Position numbers and translations under genes: made by a program. The notes below the pieces were generated by a model. The model was not told the DNA's origin and did no database searches. It saw only the letters and a program-made list of their open reading frames with translations. Below are positions 23,421 to 37,259 of a DNA stretch of 64,000 bases, in pieces. The stretch spans positions 1,118,342 to 1,182,341 of the forward strand of contig JYIP02000007.1 of NCBI GenBank assembly GCA_001051155.2, given 5' to 3'. The DNA comes from Chrysoporthe austroafricana. Lineage: Eukaryota > Ascomycota > Sordariomycetes > Diaporthales > Cryphonectriaceae. Position 1 is the stretch's first letter. Each line of letters begins with the position of its first letter.

Positions 23421-24202
23421 CCTGAACGGGCCAGACCAGGGCACCTACCCTACCGTAGCTGCTCTAGTAACTTAGCACCTGCTAGACTCTGCACATAGCG
23501 CCCTGTTAGCACGCCCCCTCCCCGCATCTAAGGCGCTGCAGCACGGCAACATTGCAGCGCCGAGGGGGAATGAGAGCGAGCCACATCCCTATCCCACCGC
23601 TAGGCTTGCACCTGCACCTGCACTTGGGAGTTCTCCTGCGAGGCAATTGCTCCCACCCCATTCACATCCCATCCCATCACCTCACCTCACCTCGCCACAA
23701 CACAACATAACACACCACCAGCTCCAAATCACCAGAGGTGATGAGAGGGAGACGGAACACCTGAGTTTCCGCCGCCTTCCCTGGTCCTGCGTGCCGGCCT
23801 CAAGTCCACTCCAGGGTCCAGTCGAAAAGAAGGTTGGGGCTGGGGCCCTAAACCGTACATTTTTGTACATGATCATCAGCTCGTCTCCACTACGTCAACC
23901 TCCCTTCACCGTCCAATGTTATCTTCCTCCTCCTCCTCCTCCCTCCCCGCCTCGTCAGAAACCTCGCCACGGACCTCTCGCCATCCCCGTCAAGCGTCAC
24001 ACCAACCGAAGCCATCTTGGGAGCCCTGAACCCGCGGCAGAAAGAGTTGCTTAGCCCTGCGGCTGGACGGTCAGACGAGCTCTTCAACGGCTGTGGCCCG
24101 CAGGCCACTACGCGCCCGCCTAATCTCATCACACCACATCATCACATCACATCAGCCCAGCCCAACCCAACCCAACCCAAATGGGCCACGCCGACCGAGA
24201 AC
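23421..24202. other. Intergenic: promoter and leader of large conserved gene
   Basis: Pyrimidine-rich sequence with repeats of CATCC and CTCAC near 23660-23700, and CAACC repeats just before the start codon of the next gene. No gene is supported. Confidence 0.55.
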
Positions 24203-26869
24203 ATGTCACCTAGCAATCGGGATCCCGATGTCGACGTCGAAGAGCCGCCCCGGGAAAAGCGACGAAGCCGAAAGGACAGAGGAGACAAGGCAGAGAAAGA
24301 CCGCGACCGAGAATCGCGGCGCCACCACAAGCACCGCTCCTCGAACGCCGTCATAAGCACCGGCTCCTACGTCTCCCAGTCCAGCTCCGTCCGCCGCCAC
24401 AAGACCAGGGACTTCTCTGGGTCTAAGAGTCGCCCCGAAGAGTCCGACTCCATGACCGATCTCGTCCCCGAGTTGAACCGTAGCAAGGAGCGTGTCAACA
24501 TACCGTACCCGAGCTTCAGCAAAGCGCATAGCAGGGAGGCCGTCGGGCTCGGGAGCAAGGAGGATGTCTCGTCCACGTCGCCGGCCGGACGAGGCACCGG
24601 CACGGGACCTCCGACGCCAGAAGCTACCGATCTCGGGGCGGACGAGATCAAGAGATCCAGGTCGGCCGACTTTACTCCTAGGAGGGCGTCCTCGCGCAAG
24701 AGCAACCGTCCGCCGAGCCCCCCCGAGACCAGCCTCGAGGAGAAGCGGACAAGGGCAGGCTCGTTACGGGAAAGGGAAAGCGACAGGCCGCGCTCACGGA
24801 TGTCAGCAAGCTCGAGGCCGACTTCTAGAACCGACGACAGGTCGTCAAAACTCTCCATGAAATCCAAGACGTCAAGCCAGGCGACATTCGTCAAATCACC
24901 TACGTTCAAGGCAACCTACACAGAGCCGGAAGATGAGGACACAGTGGGGAGCGCGCGTGAGTCGAGAACAACCGCCAGGACGAGTGCTTCCAAGAGATCA
25001 GTATCTGGACAGACACTTCGGCCACCGGATCCCGTTGAGATCGTCGATGACTCCCCCGAGTCCGCCCAGGACTCGTCCTCCCCAAAGACGCCCACGAATA
25101 CGACCCCTCAATTCCCTCCCCCGCCTGTGTCCCACGACGAGAAACACGGCATACCGCACCACATCCGATTCGAACCACCTCAGCCGGTACGAACTCCGGC
25201 AACGGACTTCAGCAATGCAACGTCCGCAGCTCCCCCGCCGCCGCCACCTCCGCCGCCGCCTCTGACTCTCCAGGAAGCCCCCAGGGTCGACTATCTCATG
25301 CAGAACGGCGGGTTGCCGAACATCGTGCCTAAGAATTTCTTGGCGGTCCTGCCTAGACAGAATGGGACAAGGCCCTCGAATCCGCCGCTCCGTGGAGCCG
25401 ATACCCTGTTCGCGCCGTTCTACAACCTGCTAGACAGCTACCAAACGGTGTTGAATAACTCAGGATCGATAGCTGTCGCCACAGGACATCGAACGGTGGC
25501 CCGGAGATTACTTGATAGGTTGGAGAATGTCTTCAATAGGGATCTGCCTGAGGAAGGATGCAGCTGCATAATGTGCGAACGGTCACTAGAGGCACATCGG
25601 GGCCTAGGATGGGGTGAGGTCTTGGAGCGTGTCAGTGGTCGGGTCGAGATACCGTCGTGGCCACCATTCGACATTGGTACTCTGGGAGTGAAAGCTCGCG
25701 AAGACAGGGATGACCTTCCATCACGGCCGTCGTCTCCGGTGAAGATTGATCCCGACATAGCGGAGGAATTCAGAGAACACTATCTTCGACAGTCGAAGAA
25801 GGTCAAGATGGCTGTGGACAAGTGGTTGACGAATTGCGCCGAGGCACCAGCACCACCTCCGCAGGAGGTCGACGATGAGACCCTGACCTTTGCAATTCTC
25901 ACGAGCCTGGACCAGGAGGACCGCCCCTTCTTCAACGCTCTCCTGACGGGCTCGAAGGAGCTCCAGCCAGCTCTTCGCGCTCCAACGCCGTTACGCAAGC
26001 CTCGTGCGGATTTCGTCGTGAAGTCTGGCCTGGCCTTGCAACGGCTATACCGCCTTTCCCAAGCACCACGCGACGCCGAGACTGTCTGCTACCTGGTTAA
26101 GCACCCTCAGATGCACGACCTGCTTAGCACCATATGCGATATTAACCCACCCGAATGGGAGATCCTCATCTCCGGTCGCTTCGACGGCTTCCTCTGGTCA
26201 GGCGCCGACGATGACGAGGCCGCGACGCCCACAGGTGGCCCTTCGCGTGGCTCGACCCCCAACTTCTTCGCCCGCCCGCCGTCACGCGGCGCAGCTATGA
26301 GCCCGAATAACATCGCCCGCCATACCCCCGCTCTCGGCATCGGCTCCCGCAACACCACCCCCTTCAGCCGTGGCACCACCCCTGCCTCCTTCGTGAGCGG
26401 CGCGTCCTCGGTGTACCCAGGCCGCCACCCCGTCTCCAACGACGAAGAATCCGAGATCGCTGTCCTCGCCGAGCTCGAGCGCGAGATCTATCTTGGCATG
26501 GAGGCGCTAGAGGACGCCTTCGAGGGCCTGCACCAGCGCGCGGAGATGGTCCGCACGGCACTGCGGCAGCGCAGCGCGGGGCTTTCGATGAGTCTGCAGC
26601 ACCGTCGCGGGTACGGGTTCGGCGAGGCCGGAGGTGTGCAGGTGCTGCCGCAGAGCGGCGGGTCTGCATCTGGCCTTGATCGGCCGGCGTGGGCAGATGA
26701 GGCGGAGAGTCTGGCAAGCGAAAGCGATGATTGGGGCATGGGCGATGAGTATGAGCTGCGCCCGGACGACAGCGCGAGTAACATCAGTAGCTCCAGGCAG
26801 AGGAGGCCCAGGAGGAGGGACGAGAGGAGGGGCACGCCGGCACCGATTCGAGAGGAGGATGAGGGTTGA
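24203..26869 (+). CDS. Large disordered conserved fungal protein
   Basis: Intronless gene for 888 residues. The first third is low-complexity: Arg/Lys/Asp/Glu-rich, then Ser/Pro-rich, ending in a poly-proline run. The middle looks folded (DTLFAPFYNLLDSYQTVL, then a Cys cluster CSCIMCERS), followed by helical segments and a region ending in PPEWEILISGRFDGFLWSG. The C-terminal third is Ser/Gly/Arg-rich with a predicted helix (LAELEREIYLGMEALEDAFE). Similar fungal proteins have been annotated as related to a 5-methylcytosine G/T mismatch glycosylase. I see no glycosylase helix-hairpin-helix motif and do not support that name. The start is the ATG followed by SPSNRDPDVDVEE, chosen because upstream sequence looks like untranslated CAACC repeats. 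The frame is open upstream without a better ATG. Confidence 0.88.
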   Translation: MSPSNRDPDVDVEEPPREKRRSRKDRGDKAEKDRDRESRRHHKHRSSNAVISTGSYVSQSSSVRRHKTRDFSGSKSRPEESDSMTDLVPELNRSKERVNIPYPSFSKAHSREAVGLGSKEDVSSTSPAGRGTGTGPPTPEATDLGADEIKRSRSADFTPRRASSRKSNRPPSPPETSLEEKRTRAGSLRERESDRPRSRMSASSRPTSRTDDRSSKLSMKSKTSSQATFVKSPTFKATYTEPEDEDTVGSARESRTTARTSASKRSVSGQTLRPPDPVEIVDDSPESAQDSSSPKTPTNTTPQFPPPPVSHDEKHGIPHHIRFEPPQPVRTPATDFSNATSAAPPPPPPPPPPLTLQEAPRVDYLMQNGGLPNIVPKNFLAVLPRQNGTRPSNPPLRGADTLFAPFYNLLDSYQTVLNNSGSIAVATGHRTVARRLLDRLENVFNRDLPEEGCSCIMCERSLEAHRGLGWGEVLERVSGRVEIPSWPPFDIGTLGVKAREDRDDLPSRPSSPVKIDPDIAEEFREHYLRQSKKVKMAVDKWLTNCAEAPAPPPQEVDDETLTFAILTSLDQEDRPFFNALLTGSKELQPALRAPTPLRKPRADFVVKSGLALQRLYRLSQAPRDAETVCYLVKHPQMHDLLSTICDINPPEWEILISGRFDGFLWSGADDDEAATPTGGPSRGSTPNFFARPPSRGAAMSPNNIARHTPALGIGSRNTTPFSRGTTPASFVSGASSVYPGRHPVSNDEESEIAVLAELEREIYLGMEALEDAFEGLHQRAEMVRTALRQRSAGLSMSLQHRRGYGFGEAGGVQVLPQSGGSASGLDRPAWADEAESLASESDDWGMGDEYELRPDDSASNISSSRQRRPRRRDERRGTPAPIREEDEG

Positions 26870-27483
26870 GAGCGCCCAGTTTTGGCTAGTCCTACCTTGG
26901 CGCTGGAGGATCGATTCGAATGGGGCCGAATAGCTCGAATTGAAGGCACCATCAGGCAGAAAAACTTCAATAGATATGAGTTGATGATTGATGCTGGGGT
27001 ATAGGCTCGACAGTATGTTTGTGTTATTGTTGTCATGGCTCTTCTTCAGGCGGATACCACTGATGTATAGTTGTTTTATTTTCTGTCTCGCCTTTTATCA
27101 TCTTGCACGGCGTCTAGCTATCCCGCTTTGGACTTTTGAACAAACTCAGGCTATTTACATGTGGGTAGGCAGGTACAAACCCGTACTCAATGGCATGAAC
27201 AGAGATTTTCCCTTGAGGAGCTATACCTACTTATGTTGAGGCTATGTAGGTAGTCGGAGAGGTGTTGCTACGGTGTAGATGTAACTGTTTCCTGGAGATG
27301 CATCTCAGTATGGAGAAGAAATGATGGCGTCTTCATGCGTCTCATGTGTCCCAGGCTGTCGTCTTCGTCCCGTTATGTCCCTAATAAAGCCCCTGTCTCG
27401 CAAATTTGCCGTCGTGGGGAAGCTATGTAAGACTGGTGTCCCTGTGCGCACCAAGACTTGCCCGCAGATGCCTTCATTCCACG
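26870..27483. other. Intergenic between convergent genes
   Basis: AT-richer 3' flanks of the large conserved gene and the F-box gene. No gene is supported. Confidence 0.6.
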
Positions 27484-28788
27484 CTACGGCGGGCCATACA
27501 CGCGCCGCTTTGCCTTGATCCAGTTCAGGGCCCGCGGCGATCCGAGCTGCCGGCCTCCATTGAGGCGGTAGCCCACGGCCTCCCTCGCCTCATCCCCCCG
27601 CCGCGTGAGCGTGCTGGGGCCTAGCTTGGGGCCCGAGGACGGGGACTTCGGGGACCCTGGGACGTTGAAGTGGACAAGGGCGCTGGTGTGTGAGCGGGCG
27701 ACGCGCTCGCGCAGGTCGTCGAGGTGGTAGGAAGTGACGGGGGTATCTGGCCCTGCCAGGTAAGCTAGGATCGGGGCCCAGGTCCCCGAGATGAGGTGCA
27801 CGTCTTCTAGTGTGACGGCTGCGGGCCGGACGGCCCCGAGAAGATCGAGGAGGTTGGGCTCCGAGAGGTACGTGCCGCGGAGGGCGCAGGTCTTGAGCGA
27901 GCTCGGGGCGGCGCTGGGGCCCGCGGGCGTGTCTGGGGAGGCGACGGCTGGCGGAGAGAGCCGTGTGTCCCATCCGAGGTTGTACCAGTGCAGGTCGAGG
28001 GATTCCAGCTCTGGCATCATGCTCAACCATTGCATGATGCACCGGCGACTAGGATCCCAGTATTGGGGTTGGAGCTGGTGGTTCCACGCCCAGTCCTCAG
28101 ACATATCCTGCACCAGACGGTACGGAGCCGACAGGCTTAACGACAACGCCTTAAGGGACCCAAACATCCGCGGCGAGGCGAAGTTTTGGGTCCGGGCCAG
28201 GAACACGTCGCTTGCCAGGCTGCAGCTGGTGATGCTGCTGAATACATCCAAACAGCCCAGCACGTGCAGTTGGGCCCCCTCCAGCGCCGTCATCGCGACG
28301 TCGAACGTGCGCGCTGCCGCGTCCCAGACTTTCCGCCAGTACCTGCCGCGGGTCCACGCCTGCGGCTCGACGAACGCCCGTGACATGTCCAGACTGCTAT
28401 GGCGCACTCGGACCGTGAGGCGGAGCGAGGAGAGTCCGCCCGTGGGGGACCGCTGCTGAAGATTGCGAAAGGCTGCGGTCAGGAGGCGTACGTGCTCGTC
28501 GACATCGTGCTCGTCGGTCCCCGTCTCGGCTGAGGCGACGCCGATGATGCTGAAGTCCTGCAGCAGGCAGCCTAGGTGGCCTTGGCCTGTGACCTGCACG
28601 AATTCCTGGAGCTGCAAGGTCGTCAGGGTGAGACGTTTCTTCCTAAAAAAGGAAGTGAAGCGGCCATGGGAGGCCTTGGCCTCAAGAGCGCGACAGCTCC
28701 AACGGAGAGAGGCGATGTCACAGCGCTCAAGGAATGCCACCACGGCCTCGACCAATTCGGTTGGAAGACGATCAAGAGATAACTCCAT
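27484..28788 (-). CDS. F-box protein
   Basis: Intronless gene for 434 residues. The N-terminus (LDRLPTELVEAVVAFLERCD, then LRWSCRALEAKA) is a good F-box, which would bind Skp1 in an SCF ubiquitin ligase. The rest has scattered Leu-rich segments (LKALSLSLSAPYRL, MPELESLDLHWYNLGW, LKTCALRGTYLSE) as in degenerate leucine-rich-repeat F-box proteins of fungi. The C-terminus is basic. The target is unknown. The start is the first ATG; the frame is open upstream without ATG. Confidence 0.85.
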   Translation of the reverse strand: MELSLDRLPTELVEAVVAFLERCDIASLRWSCRALEAKASHGRFTSFFRKKRLTLTTLQLQEFVQVTGQGHLGCLLQDFSIIGVASAETGTDEHDVDEHVRLLTAAFRNLQQRSPTGGLSSLRLTVRVRHSSLDMSRAFVEPQAWTRGRYWRKVWDAAARTFDVAMTALEGAQLHVLGCLDVFSSITSCSLASDVFLARTQNFASPRMFGSLKALSLSLSAPYRLVQDMSEDWAWNHQLQPQYWDPSRRCIMQWLSMMPELESLDLHWYNLGWDTRLSPPAVASPDTPAGPSAAPSSLKTCALRGTYLSEPNLLDLLGAVRPAAVTLEDVHLISGTWAPILAYLAGPDTPVTSYHLDDLRERVARSHTSALVHFNVPGSPKSPSSGPKLGPSTLTRRGDEAREAVGYRLNGGRQLGSPRALNWIKAKRRVYGPP

Positions 28789-29486
28789 TGCATGGAGTGT
28801 ACGTGGCGGGTGGACCACGCAGAGCAAATCGGCCAATGAATGTATCTAGTAAAAGTCAACAAGTTGTTATGTACCTGCAGCTGTGCAGTGCCGTGCCAGA
28901 TGCGTATGAGATGAAGATCAAGCAGCGCTGTTCTTATAGCGAGATACTTCGTCTCCAGTCTCTGGGTTACCAAAGGATCAGGGAACCGGCAGATCACGTG
29001 TAGCTGCAGGTTTGTGATCTCAGAGTTATCTCTTAGGAGCGCCTAGATCTCGTGGTCTGACAAAAACTCATGGCCAGCGAACGAAGATGGCACCGGAACA
29101 TGTCCTTCTCCGCCAAGGAAAGGACATGGATATCGTCTTGCCCCAGCCTTAGTCGGGGGAAGAGAGGAATTAGGTTTGGCACTCGTGGCCAGCCTCAATG
29201 GTAGGTACTCAGGGGTCCACTAGCTGTCCAAGGCGTGATCGCAGGCTGTACAGCCCGCATATGTGAGAGGAGCGGGGAGAAGGTCAGTAGGGAAGCACGT
29301 AGCTGTATCGATACAGTACTGCATCCGCTCGGCGATGCTGGATCAGGCCAGGAGAATCTCGACCTGGGCGAGATTAGAGGAAGATTGGAAACCTTCCGGT
29401 GAGGTTCGATGAGCATCTTTAGGCCGACACGACCAAGCATGGGTCTCGGAGACTGACACCAACCGTCGCTATTTCGGCCACTTGAT

Positions 29487-29503
29487 ATATATATATATAT
29501 ACG
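29487..29503. repeat. TA microsatellite
   Basis: About eight TA dinucleotides in intergenic DNA. Confidence 0.85.
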
Positions 29504-30959
29504 TCCGTACCTACCCATGGCCTTGACTAGCAAAGCAATACTGCGTGCGACAGTACTCAGTCACGTCCGATTGAGCTGGCTCTTAGTACTGACCCTGGAA
29601 GACCTCGGAAGGGTTTCTTAGCATAGGCATGTCCTCGGGCGAGCGACGGCAAGTGTGATCTAGATAGTGTGCCCGTGGGCCTCGGCGCGGCAGAGCTCTA
29701 CCGTCGAGAGGTGCCCTCGAGGTCGGCTCGCCGTCCTAGTCACGGCGGTGGTAAGCGTGGCGGATAGCAGTGGCGGCGAGACGGCGTCGAGTCAGCGATC
29801 GATGGGATCAGCATCAAGGTATGAGCAGGCGGCCGGCCGTTGTCGTCACCGGGAGATGTAGAAACCCGACATAACATCATCGTGGTGAGGATATCAAACT
29901 GGTGGCCATTATCGACTAGGCAAGGCTCCACAGTGATATCAGCCTCGTGTGCCAGTATTCTTATGCCCGTCCCAACGGAGCATGACATGTTATTTGTTGG
30001 CTGGAGGCGGCCATTGCAAGCCCCTGGCGCACTTGTGGTGCAGGATCTTGGTCTCAGATGCCATCAAGGCCTGCAGCCCAGCCAACCAGGCTGAAAAATT
30101 TTTCGAGGGCAACAGAAGAGCGTGGCTGATCTGGCTACCCCGCCAACGATTGAACCCCGCGCCTGGTGGGCTGCTGCCCCCCCTCGAATTCCTGGTCAGG
30201 TCGACCAGACATCAAGACGTCGTGAACAAGACGTGCGGACTGCTGCCTCGCCATCCTGAGAATCGCCAGCGATGAGGCCAACATGGAAAGAAAGAGAAGG
30301 AGAAAAAGAAGGATCTCGCAGCTCCATACCGTGTTGACTCATGCCGGCCAGGAGAGAGTAGGAGTTGATGGAGGGGTCAAAGGCTGATGTGAGAATGAAC
30401 GGGGCAGCTTTTTCGCATGGAGGGGCAAAGGGTTGGGCAGCACTGCCAAAAATTCGACGTGGACAGCGGCTAGGGCTTAGGTAGTGCTTTAGCATGCACC
30501 ATGTACCGTTTCAGATGGCGCGCGGTGGGCATAACCATCCAGCCTGGAGGTAGACAGGTCTGAGAGTCTCTGGGACAGCCTCTGGGAGCGGCCCTGCCTA
30601 TCAAATGACGGCCTTGCTATTCGTTGGATTCATATGATGTGATGTATACGTCTGATGATAGTGGTGGTGCTGTCTTGGGCTATTGGACCTGGCAGGCTTC
30701 TTGACCTGAGCTGCAGCTGGTCACACAGCAGTCCGAGAAAATAGGCTGAGAAGATGGGCAGAGATGGGCATGGCAGACCGATGGTAGTGGGATTGCCCTG
30801 TGCCCAGAATTTCCTTATCCCCAAACAATAACAGGTGCTCCTCTAGACCACTGGCCTGCTGCTGTGGTGAGCTCTACAGGGCATGGTGGTGGCAGGCTGT
30901 GAATAGAAGACCTGCAGGCTGTTAAGTATCGACCCTGACCTGGCTCGTGCGCACACCCG

Positions 30960-31239
30960 CTAGCGGCAAAAATTCAAGGTTGGACCCACAGGGCACCGCT
31001 TGAAATACCTGGCGCCCCTCGCAAACTCTTTGGTCTTTTCTCCTTCCTTCCTCTCCTCGTCTGCACACCGAGATCTACTGCGATCCATCCTGCAAACGTA
31101 CGGACGACCTCCTTTCCCCTTCCATTCCATCACCCATCCGTCCCTCGATCAACTAATCGAGCTGTTGTCTAACATTTGTTCATCGATAGTTTCCATTCGC
31201 GAACCTTTTTGACAACTTTCACACAAACAAACCGTCACA
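30960..31239 (+). promoter_or_regulatory. TEF1 promoter and pyrimidine-rich leader
   Basis: Long CT-rich tracts (for example TCTTTTCTCCTTCCTTCCTC at 31033) precede the start codon. They are followed by CTAAC-type sequences and an A-rich Kozak context (CACAATGG). CT-rich blocks close to the start are typical of highly expressed fungal genes. Boundaries are approximate. Confidence 0.55.
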
Positions 31240-33229
<1,990 letters not shown>

Positions 33230-33932
33230 ATTGCCTCCACCTTCTGACAAGCCTCTGATGAGTGATCCGGTCATACACACTCATCATCAACACACACCTT
33301 CTCCAACCTTACGACACGTCGCTTCGGATCTTGGTGGTCGCTACGGATGCCTCATGAATTCTATGCTGTTGTCTGGGCACATATGAGAGGAAAATGGTCG
33401 GGATTTCTGCGGTCTGTGAGTTAAAAACAGATAGAGGTCCACTCTTAGACGAGATCAGGGTCGCAGTAATCAGGAATTTCGTCGGGTTCGCGAATTCTGT
33501 ATGCTGTCTCATGATATACTTCTTGATGCATGTCTGTCTGCCTGTGCTTCTAGTTTTGATGCTGTCCGTCCTGCCCATCACCAGGCTCTTCTTAGTCCTT
33601 CACGTCCTATGCCGCAAGCTCCTGCTCGTGCGGATCGCTGACACTGAAGCTTACTCATTATTAGTCTACGTGTTTTTTTGTTTCGTTTTTTTTTCTTGGC
33701 TCTTGCTTGGCATATCGTCTCAAAGAACAGCTTTGCGCAATGTTCTGGAAGCGACCTATCTGTGAGTGGGCTTTACAAGTTGCGCACAGGGCCCATGCTA
33801 GTGGAGAGAAGAATTGGATGGGGATGTCGCCCTCATCATGGCTTGCGGATATCTATCTAAACACTCATCTACTTATCGGTGCTTTTCTCTCCCCCGCCCC
33901 CCCTTCGGGCAGCCATTCTCCTCGCAATCGAT
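33230..33932. other. Intergenic between convergent TEF1 and SLS1
   Basis: T-rich 3' flank of TEF1 and 3' flank of SLS1. No gene is supported. Confidence 0.6.
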
Positions 33933-36900
33933 CTACTTCGCGCCAACCCACCGTACTGTGGTCCTGACCTCCTCGCCCTTCCTGTGCACCACGTTCCCCT
34001 CCAGTCCCCTCGCGAGCCCGTACATGGACCGAAGGAACTGCTGCGTATTTACGCTCTCCGCATCTCTGCGCAAGTCCCTGTCGCCGCTGGGGACGGCGTC
34101 GAGGCTTAGCTCCGCGCGGCGGCCGCCGCCCTGCCCGGCCTCGATGGACGTGTAGTTGAGCTTCCACCCGTCGAAGGTCGTATCGAGCGGGCGGTGCAGT
34201 TCCAGGCCGGCGAAAATGTAGGAGGTAGGGCGGAGGGCGTTAAAGTTAGGGGACCGGTGGGCTTTGTTGTATGTGGGGAGGGGTTCGGTGGTGGGGCTAT
34301 TGGTCATCTTGCGCTTCTCGCCCTTTGCGACAGAATCGTCCTGTGTGCGCTTGCGCGCCGAGCGCGCAAGGAACGGGCTGTCCGCATCGTCCTCGGGGCG
34401 GTAGAACATCCACATCGGCAACCCCAGGTTCTCCAGCCGCGGCGGCGTGACGAGCTTGCCGCGGTGCATCTCGAGGCGGGCGTCGCTCAAGAACCGCAGG
34501 AGGGGCGCCATGCCCTCGACTGTATTGAACTTGTCCCCAGGGAGATCGGCAACGAGTCTCTGGGTCACGCGTACATCGACGTGCTCTGCGGGAAGCAGGA
34601 CGTCTGACACGTGGGTGTTGGAGATCGCGCGCAGGGAGTCAATCTCGATGATCTCTTCGTCGGTGGCCTTGATGCGCAGTTCGAGGAGGGGTGCAAGGGG
34701 GTCGGAAGGTTGGTTGCGGTCTTCTGAGTATGGGATAAAACGCAGCAGGACGAGGCATGTCATTGATGCTGGTGATTTGTAGGGAACCCAGGCGGGGAGA
34801 TTCATGCCGGCAATAGGTGGTATGAGAGGATTGAGGGTACGTGGGGAGCTTGATGGGTCGATGTTGTCCGAGTTTTCACGGAAGGATTGGGCGACGCTGT
34901 TGGTATCCAGGTGGAGGATGTGGCCAAAGGCTGCGTTCGTCCTGACGCGGAAAGGTAGCCAGCCTGAAGGTGTTGGCATGGTAGGAGAGGGCTGCACCAT
35001 GTTTCCGACTGGTCGTGGCTCTTTCGACACTCTTGGGAGGGTCAGTGGAACACCTGCCAGCGAGCTGTAGAATTCGCCGTGCTTGGATCTAAGTGTCGAC
35101 GTGGGCAAGATGAGGTCTTCTGGTGTCGCTTGCACCGTGTACTTGATCATGCTCTCATCCAGCGGCCAATTCGAGGCTACGCGTTGTGCCGTTGTGTCCA
35201 GCGGAAGACAGAGTCGAGCCAATCTGTTACGTCTGTCCATCCATGACAGCTTTTCCTTGCCGCCGATGGCCTCGATCAACCTCCCTTTGCCTTGTACATC
35301 AGGGTAGATGGTCAGAGCCTGGTCTGTTACGACAGGAGGGCATGTTGCCAATAGCAAGCGGAAGACGACGTCGCCTAGATCTTCCAGGGAGGATCCAGTC
35401 TCATCTCTGATGTCAATCCAGGTAACGACGACCTAGCGAGTAAGTGTCAGAGAACTCCAGATTCATCCTACAGTTAATGACTATTACTCACCTCTTTCCG
35501 TTTCCCGTTCAATTGCACGATGGTATTAGTGATCTTGCTCAAATCCTCAGTCATGCTAGCGCTCAGTTGCTTCAAAGGGACCCTCTCCATCTTGAAGCTC
35601 TTCGTCTTGATCTTTTGTAGCGTCTCGTTTATTGCTGACAAACAGGACTCGGCAACAACCTTCGGCGCCACAATTCGAATTGCCTTTTGTGACTTGATGA
35701 CCTGTATCGATCTTCCGGCCCCATCGCCTAGGTGGACCCTTGAGATGGTTTGCAGCCAGCGCTGGGTGCCCACTACCGCGCACTCACATCAGTCTCTGAA
35801 TATGTCGGCAGGTTTTGAACAACACTTACGCGTGAGGAGACTAAATTCCAAATCCCTCACCCGGACTTCTAGCGCGCCGTGGCCATCCATCAACTCTTGG
35901 GCCGATAGGCCCCAACAATCTCGCATTAGTTGCATTGTCAGCCGCTGTTTGGGTGGCATGGACTTGAGTATATAGCCTCTCAATTGTGGCTCCACGTCAT
36001 GCAGGGCACCCTTCACCTCTGGAATCCAGTGCGACTGCTCTAGCATCCAGGGCTGTGGGTTCAACGACTCAGGCAGGAGCCCGAAGAACAGGATTTCGTC
36101 GCCCTCTGCCAGCCGCTGACGATGGCGTTCGACATAGCCCTGGAGCTGGGGAACTGTGAACCCCTTAATCAGAGCGTCGAATACTTGTTTGAACTCGCGG
36201 GAAGGCAATATCCTGTGCTCCGGCCGCAGTCCATCAATGTTCTCCAGGACGAGGTCCAAGCCCAAGCCCTCCTCTTGGTCAACGTGTTGTTCAAGCAACA
36301 AACCTGGGTCAGCTGGTCCATCGTCGTCCTTGAAAGCCCTCTTCTTCCAGTTGCCACCTTCCCTCAAGACAATAATCTCAGCTGTCTTCCCGAGGGTATC
36401 CACCGACAGCTTGGCTCTGTCTTCCCGAAGCATGAAGTTGCCCTTCCGATATTCATTTACTTTTGGCTTCGGCGGCTCCACAGGTGTCTTCAACTCCGCC
36501 TTGTCCTGTCCATGTACCTGGCGACCGGAGACTCTCCTAACCAGTGGCAAGGCATCTCCATTTCCCAAACCAGCGTTAATATCTTGCAACGAGTCGGGCC
36601 CGGAAGGACTACTCCGGCGCGGAGGAGCGCGCTCCTCCGCTTCGTGTCCCTCCTCGATCGAGGTCGCAGCGAGTGTGTCTTCCAGCGCTTCAGTTGGCTT
36701 TTTGGGGGTGGGCGTCGGTCGGCGGACATGAGAATTGTTGTTATGTCTTTGCTCATTCAAAATCGCAACGAGATCATCTTCCTGGCTCCTTGTCGCCTCG
36801 GAAGCATACCGCCGTCTCCGGATCCGACTCTGCGCTCGAGCCTGCGTTTGTGCCTGCGCCGTGGCGGCGAGGGCGGGGGTTGCTCGGCGGGTAACGGCGC

Positions 36901-36952
36901 GCAGCTGACACCCGAGACAGATGGAGCCGCCTACTACCGAGGAGGAGAACAT
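33933..36952 (-). CDS. SLS1: Mitochondrial inner-membrane Sls1-type protein
   Basis: Member of the Sls1 family, which in yeast links mitochondrial transcription to translation at the inner membrane. Exons (minus) are 35830-36952, 35492-35772 and 33933-35432, in phase, for 967 residues. The N-terminus (MFSSSVVGGSICLGCQLRAV, then Arg-rich) is a mitochondrial presequence. After an acidic low-complexity stretch, the conserved family core starts near LSVDTLGKTAEIIVLREGGN. A KH-like segment follows in exon 2 (RSIQVIKSQKAIRIVAPKVV). The C-terminal part is variable and ends with a domain containing YIFAGLELHRPLD. The ATG used gives the presequence; the open frame extends upstream without ATG. The gene is divergent from NSE3 with about 300 bp between start codons. 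Confidence 0.95.
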
Positions 36953-37259
36953 CGAGGCAAAATCATGGGGTGAAAGAATCACTCCTGACGACAAAAGGTA
37001 GGTGTTATTTGCAGCTTTTACTCTACGCGAGACAAGAAAAGTTCAAGAATTTTTGCCGGGGGCAACTATAGGGACAAGGATCGGCCCGCAGCGGCGCGTA
37101 CAGGGGGGGTTTAACAATTAAGCCAGGCGCGTCTCCCATCCATGGCGCTGACCTCGGATAGCAAGAAGACCAAAGAGTGATTTCGCCTCACAGGCCACTG
37201 ACACTTAACATTCAGTGCGAGACTATTGCTTGATTTCCCCTTTGCTGTGGTCCTGAAAA
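36953..37259. promoter_or_regulatory. Shared divergent promoter of SLS1 and NSE3
   Basis: 307 bp separate the two divergent start codons. The region must hold the promoters and leaders of both genes. No TATA box is obvious. Confidence 0.6.

Larger units (their letters stand above)
28789..31239. other. Intergenic, 2.45 kb, upstream of TEF1
   Basis: No gene is supported. It includes a TA microsatellite near 29487-29503. Short frames carry no domains. The right 300 bp are the TEF1 promoter and leader, listed separately. Confidence 0.5.

Noticed and set aside
22949..23498. Arg/Gly and Asp/Gly-rich frames over the minisatellite
   Set aside because: They are open only because the repeat unit is a multiple of three. 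Flanks have no coding features.
24203..26869. Name '5-methylcytosine G/T mismatch glycosylase' for the large protein
   Set aside because: No glycosylase motif can be seen. The name is a carried-over annotation in related fungi.
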